This document shows, piece by piece, positions 59,589 to 64,000 of a stretch of 64,000 nt of DNA; position 1 is the stretch's first letter, and every line of letters begins with the position of its first letter. The notes beneath the pieces are model-generated. The model saw only the letters and a list, made by a program, of their open reading frames with translations. It had not been told where the DNA came from and searched no databases. The position numbers and the translations under genes were made by a program. Source of the stretch: DB1 sp049323655. Lineage in GTDB: Bacteria; Desulfobacterota; Desulfobulbia; Desulfobulbales; SURF-16. Location of the stretch: assembly GCA_049323655.1 (NCBI GenBank), contig JBMONO010000043.1:91721-155720 (forward strand), read 5' to 3'.

Positions 59589-59879
59589 ATGAAAATTCGA
59601 CCCTTGAACGACCGTATTCTGGTCAAACGACTTGAGAGCGAGACAAAGACCGCGGGCGGCATCATCATTCCTGACAGCGCCAAGGAAAAACCGGCAGAGG
59701 GTGAGGTCATCGCCGTTGGTTCCGGCAAGCTGAACGACAAAGGCGAGCGGGTTGGCATGGAAGTGAAAAAGGGCGATCGGGTCCTTTTCAGCAAATACGG
59801 CGGCACCGACGTCAAGGTGGACGGCGTTGATTACCTGATCATGCGCGAGGATGATATCCTCGGCGTGGTTGAGCCGTAA
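59589..59879 (+). CDS. groES: Co-chaperonin GroES
   Basis: GroES is the heptameric lid of the chaperonin cage. The 96 residues show MKIRPLNDRILVKRLESETKTAGGIIIPDSAKEKPAEGEV, the mobile loop region, GDRVLFSKYGGTDV and the conserved C-terminal DYLIMREDDILGVVE. A GGAGG ribosome binding site precedes the ATG. groEL follows after 132 bp on the same strand. Confidence 0.97.
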   Translation: MKIRPLNDRILVKRLESETKTAGGIIIPDSAKEKPAEGEVIAVGSGKLNDKGERVGMEVKKGDRVLFSKYGGTDVKVDGVDYLIMREDDILGVVEP

Positions 59880-60011
59880 GCAGGTTTCGCCAGGGCTGCT
59901 CGCGCCGGCAGGGCGCGACCCCCGCATTTTCGTGAACAGAAATTCCACATCGCCTGGCCGGCATGTTCTTCCGGTTGGCAGGCGCATAATGACTTTAAGG
60001 AGAAAGAGACG

Positions 60012-61661
<1,650 letters not shown>

Positions 61662-61677
61662 CAGCCGTTGATTTTTG

Positions 61678-61708
61678 TTGACAATGCGAAGAAAATTTAC
61701 CATATAAG
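61678..61708 (+). promoter_or_regulatory. Promoter of tRNA-Met(CAT)
   Basis: TTGACA (61678-61683) with TATAAG at 61703-61708 (spacer 19; the alternative CATATA gives 17). It lies 37 bp before the tRNA and overlaps the groEL hairpin. Confidence 0.5.
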
Positions 61709-61722
61709 TTTTTCTTCGCATT
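61683..61722 (+). terminator. Hairpin downstream of groEL, possible terminator
   Basis: AATGCGAAGAAAA (61683-61695) is perfectly complementary to TTTTCTTCGCATT (61710-61722). Only TGTTG follows, so the T-tract is weak. It also overlaps the tRNA promoter. Confidence 0.5.
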
Positions 61723-61744
61723 TGTTGCCCTTGCAGCACCCCAT

Positions 61745-61821
61745 GGCGATGTAGCTCAGCCGGTTAGAGCATACGGCTCATATCCGTAGTGTCCGGGGTT
61801 CAAGTCCCTGCATCGCCACCA
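61745..61821 (+). tRNA. tRNA-Met (CAU) elongator, or tRNA-Ile2
   Basis: GGCGATG...CATCGCCACCA pairs fully including position 1, so it is not the initiator. The anticodon loop CTCATAT gives CAT. It could be the lysidine-modified Ile2 tRNA; elongator Met is preferred. CCA is encoded. The integrase gene starts 180 bp downstream. Confidence 0.93.
61797..61821 (+). other. Likely attachment site (attL) within the tRNA-Met 3' end
   Basis: The tRNA T-arm and acceptor end, followed directly by an integrase gene, form the normal integration target for tyrosine integrases of this type. The matching attR is not in the window. Confidence 0.5.
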
Positions 61822-61850
61822 GATCACATTCAGTATCGTTCGATACTGTC

Positions 61851-61880
61851 CAAAAAGGCCTGAGAAATCGGGCCTTTTTC
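61851..61880 (+). terminator. Terminator after tRNA-Met
   Basis: AAAAAGGCC/GGGCCTTTTTC hairpin with T-tract. A second perfect hairpin, CAGTATCG/CGATACTG, lies immediately upstream at 61831-61848. Confidence 0.8.
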
Positions 61881-62000
61881 TTTTTGCGCTGTCCGTCAAG
61901 ATTCATCATGATATGATAAAATCCGAAGGATTTGGGGGCCTTTTAGAAGATGAAAAGCCCCCAAGGGAAAATGGAAGCTCCCAAAAATGGAGGAGCCGCC

Positions 62001-63284
62001 ATGTCGAAACGGATTGCCCCTCTCAACGATACCAAAGTCAGAACAGTCAAACCGAAAGAAAAGCCCCAAAAACTCTATGATGGTGCGGGCCTTTTTCTCC
62101 TGATCACCCCCACGGGCGGAAAACTCTGGAATCTCAAATACCGCTTTGGCGGGAAAGAGAAAAAAATATCTTTCGGCGCCTACCCGGACATTTTTCTCGC
62201 GCAAGCGCGGCAGAAACGTGACCAGGCCAAGGCATTGCTGGCAAACGGTATTGACCCCAGCGATACCAGAAAGGCCCAGAAAGCTGCCGCAACAGAAGAG
62301 ACGGAAACTTTTGAAGTGATCGCCAGGGAATGGCACGCGAAATTTTCACCCTCCTGGGCGTCGAACCATGCCGGGAAAATCATCCGGCGCCTTGAACTCT
62401 ACATTTTTCCCTGGCTGGGTGCTCGGCCGATAAAAGAGATAACTGCACCCGAGCTGCTTTCCGCGCTGCGACGAATTGAGGCCAAGGGAATCCTGGAAAC
62501 AGCCCACCGGACTCATCAGAACTGCGGTCAGGTTTTTCGCTATGCTGTTGCAACCGGTCGGGCCGAGCGTGACCCGGCAAGTGAATTGCGCGGGGCCATT
62601 CCGCCGGCAGAGGGCAAACGTATGGCAACTATTACCGGCCCAAAAGAAATTTCCGGCCTTCTGCACTCCATTGATGATTACATAGGCAGCATTGTCACCC
62701 GTTGTGCCCTGCAGCTTGCCCCGCTCGTGTTTGTCCGGCCCGGAGAGCTCCGGCAGGCAGAATGGTCGGAGATCAATTTTGAGGAAGCCGAGTGGCGAAT
62801 CCCTGCTGGAAAAATGAAGGGCGGGGTGCAGCATATTGTGCCGTTGTCTCGGCAGGCCATAGCGGTGCTCCGGGAAATTCATCCCTTGACCGGGCAAGGC
62901 CGGTATATTTTTCCAAGCCCCCGAACAAATTCAAGACCGATGAGCAGTAACGCTGTTCTTTCTGCTCTGCGCCGCATGGGCTATGCCGAGGATGAAATGA
63001 GCGGCCACGGCTTCAGGAGCATGGCCAGTACCCTCTTGAACGAGCAGGGCTGGAACCGGGACGCCATTGAAAGACAGCTTGCCCATGTTGAACGCAACAG
63101 CGTACGAGCGGCATACAACTATGCCGAATTTCTGCCGGAACGCCGAAAAATGATGCAGGCCTGGGCTGACTACCTTGATTTGCTCAAAGAAAATGGCGGT
63201 TCAGGCAAGATGACCCGAAGGGATGATGCGATTGATGGATATCGCGCAACATCACCGGCCACGGCTGCGGCACATAACAATTGA
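62001..63284 (+). CDS. int: Tyrosine-type site-specific integrase (DUF4102/P4-like)
   Basis: This 427-residue integrase has an N-terminal DUF4102-like domain (LNDTKVRTVKPKEKPQKLYDG, LFLLITPTGGKLWNLKYR), a core-binding domain and the catalytic domain. The active-site elements are visible: the Arg region in VRPGELRQAEWSEI, HGFRSMASTLLNE (His-x-x-Arg) and AYNYAEF with the nucleophilic Tyr. ATG 62001 has a GGAGGAG ribosome binding site. It is adjacent to tRNA-Met and marks the left end of an integrated mobile element. Base composition is slightly lower in GC than the flanking genes. Confidence 0.92.
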   Translation: MSKRIAPLNDTKVRTVKPKEKPQKLYDGAGLFLLITPTGGKLWNLKYRFGGKEKKISFGAYPDIFLAQARQKRDQAKALLANGIDPSDTRKAQKAAATEETETFEVIAREWHAKFSPSWASNHAGKIIRRLELYIFPWLGARPIKEITAPELLSALRRIEAKGILETAHRTHQNCGQVFRYAVATGRAERDPASELRGAIPPAEGKRMATITGPKEISGLLHSIDDYIGSIVTRCALQLAPLVFVRPGELRQAEWSEINFEEAEWRIPAGKMKGGVQHIVPLSRQAIAVLREIHPLTGQGRYIFPSPRTNSRPMSSNAVLSALRRMGYAEDEMSGHGFRSMASTLLNEQGWNRDAIERQLAHVERNSVRAAYNYAEFLPERRKMMQAWADYLDLLKENGGSGKMTRRDDAIDGYRATSPATAAAHNN

Positions 63285-63392
63285 TAATGGGATTCAAGCC
63301 AAACCCACTGAATCCTGGCAATAAAACACCTTGACCGATTCGGCCATTAACTGCTAAAAACGGATATTATCAATCAATCTAATGCGGATCGT

Positions 63393-63597
63393 ATGATGAC
63401 TGAACATCTGGACAATGTACTTACCATCGAAGAGCTGGCTGTCTATGAAAATCTCCAAGTCTTCCTTGTATAAGCTGGCCCAGAAGGGAGAGGTTCCCGG
63501 TCAGAAGGTGGGTAAGCACTGGCGTTTCCGGCGCGATATCATCGACCAGTGGATGGCGGAAGGCATGTCTACAACCAAAAGGAAAGATGAAGGATGA
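63393..63597 (+). pseudogene. Excisionase-like HTH gene with an internal frameshift
   Basis: From ATG 63393 the frame reads MMTEHLDNVLTIEELAVY and then runs into a stop after ENLQVFLV. A different frame continues the family: KISKSSLYKLAQKGEVPGQ, then KVGKHWRFRRDIIDQWMAEG to the stop at 63597. Joined, these would be a typical AlpA/MerR-like HTH protein, with the break between tat and aaa of ctgtctatgaaaatc. A two-base loss (or one-base gain) explains it. This is a pseudogene or a sequencing error. Confidence 0.75.
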
Positions 63598-63680
63598 ACC
63601 TGGAAGAACGACGTATTGAGGCAGAGGAGCAAACCGGCCTCAAACAAGCTGGCAACAGGTTGGCACTAAGTTGGCACTAA
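63594..63680 (+). CDS. Short truncated ORF (28 residues) in the mobile element
   Basis: ATG 63594 overlaps the previous stop codon (ATGA). The frame reads MNLEERRIEAEEQTGLKQAG and stops after NRLALSWH. Its end coincides with two copies of ttggcactaag (63660-63681), which looks like a duplication that truncated a longer gene. No function can be proposed. Confidence 0.35.
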   Translation: MNLEERRIEAEEQTGLKQAGNRLALSWH

Positions 63681-63750
63681 GTCGAAATTCTCCAGAAAGA
63701 GATTCAAAAAGGAAAATCCATGTTACTGGATAACGAAAATGAAAACCTGA

Positions 63751-63996
63751 AAGTGTCTTGGCTCAGCGTGAATTGGACTTTTGGTCCGTTTGTGATAAAC
63801 CATCACGAACGGAGGGAAGTCCATGCGAAAAAAGCGTTACAATTACACCTCGGCGGAGAAAGTTTTTATCCTCAAGTGTCTTGGCTCAGCGTGAATTGGA
63901 CTTTTGGTCCGTTTGTGATAAACCATCACGAACGGAGGGAAGTCCATGCGAAAAAAGCGTTACAATTACACCTCGGCGGAGAAAGTTTTTATCCTC
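63751..63996. repeat. Perfect 123-bp tandem duplication
   Basis: The block starting aagtgtcttggctcagcg at 63751 recurs with identical sequence from 63874, a period of 123 bp (41 codons). It contains the upstream region and first 18 codons of a transposase gene. It could be a real tandem duplication at an element end or an assembly artefact. Confidence 0.93.
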
Positions 63997-64000
63997 AAGC
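63946..64000 (+). mobile_element. Start of a transposase gene, truncated by the window end
   Basis: A GGAGG ribosome binding site lies 13 bp before the start codon. The partial product begins MRKKRYNYTSAEKVFILK, which resembles the start of IS3/IS66-type transposase proteins with an N-terminal HTH. The first copy (from 63823) reads the same residues but then runs through the duplication into a stop (KCLGSA), so only the second copy can continue beyond 64000. Confidence 0.65.

Overview
The window reads as one chromosomal segment of a GC-rich, Gram-negative, probably anaerobic bacterium. A member of the Desulfobacterota (Deltaproteobacteria), perhaps close to Desulfobulbales, fits best. The grounds are a type IV pilus pilMNOP-secretin operon, a TonB-dependent receptor, a DUF3373-type outer-membrane protein, a tRNA-Sec gene, a TauE/SafE exporter paired with a small membrane protein, many hybrid sensor kinases, and a Cache protein with a short cysteine tail of a kind I associate with this group. 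The taxonomic call is inference; no rRNA gene is present.

Layout. 1-6.8 kb: pilus assembly operon pilM-pilN-pilO-pilP, then the secretin function split over two genes (an AMIN/STN/TPR protein and an MshL-like secretin lipoprotein), closed by a strong terminator. 6.8-15.5 kb: housekeeping genes secB, uvrA, rsmB and pgeF, a DUF3373 outer-membrane protein, and glyQ. 15.7-20.8 kb: sulfite-exporter-like pair, tRNA-Sec, a very acidic small protein, beta-carbonic anhydrase, a Cache sensor protein, and divergent tRNA-Asn and tRNA-Pro with clear promoters. 20.9-24.0 kb: an acyltransferase-3 gene broken at a run of eight Gs, mscL with a zinc-ribbon tail, a stand-alone Lrp/AsnC RAM domain, and a universal stress protein with a small upstream ORF. 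24.5-31.5 kb: a Lon-type protease with a response-regulator receiver domain inside its AAA+ module, a LysE exporter with a very large LOG-family protein, and a CdaA diadenylate cyclase fused to YbbR/CdaR repeats.

31.6-41 kb is a metabolic block of two convergent clusters. One (plus strand) encodes a lysine 2,3-aminomutase-like radical SAM enzyme, two different ATP-grasp ligases and a GNAT acetyltransferase. The other (minus strand) is a complete carboxyspermidine-route polyamine set: agmatinase, arginine decarboxylase, carboxy(nor)spermidine dehydrogenase and decarboxylase. The first looks like an uncharacterised route to a beta-lysine-containing product. 41-48.6 kb: two sensor kinases, an acetolactate-synthase-like ThDP enzyme and a divergent sulfotransferase. 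48.6-57.9 kb: a minus-strand run of AI-2E transporter, hybrid kinase, PhnD-like protein, PF04392-like binding protein, TonB receptor and two overlapping 279-residue citrate-synthase-fold proteins that appear to lack the catalytic residues. 58.1-61.8 kb: ilvE, groES-groEL and tRNA-Met(CAT).

The right end (61.8-64 kb) is the start of a mobile element integrated beside tRNA-Met. It has a tyrosine integrase, a frameshifted excisionase-like HTH gene and a short ORF, then a 123-bp tandem duplication at the start of a transposase gene that runs off the window.

The strongest candidates for undescribed biology are the Lon-receiver fusion, the KamA/ATP-grasp/ATP-grasp/GNAT cluster, the TonB receptor with paired degenerate citrate-synthase proteins, and the CdaA-YbbR fusion. 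No homology search was possible: family names rest on recognising motifs in the translated sequence.
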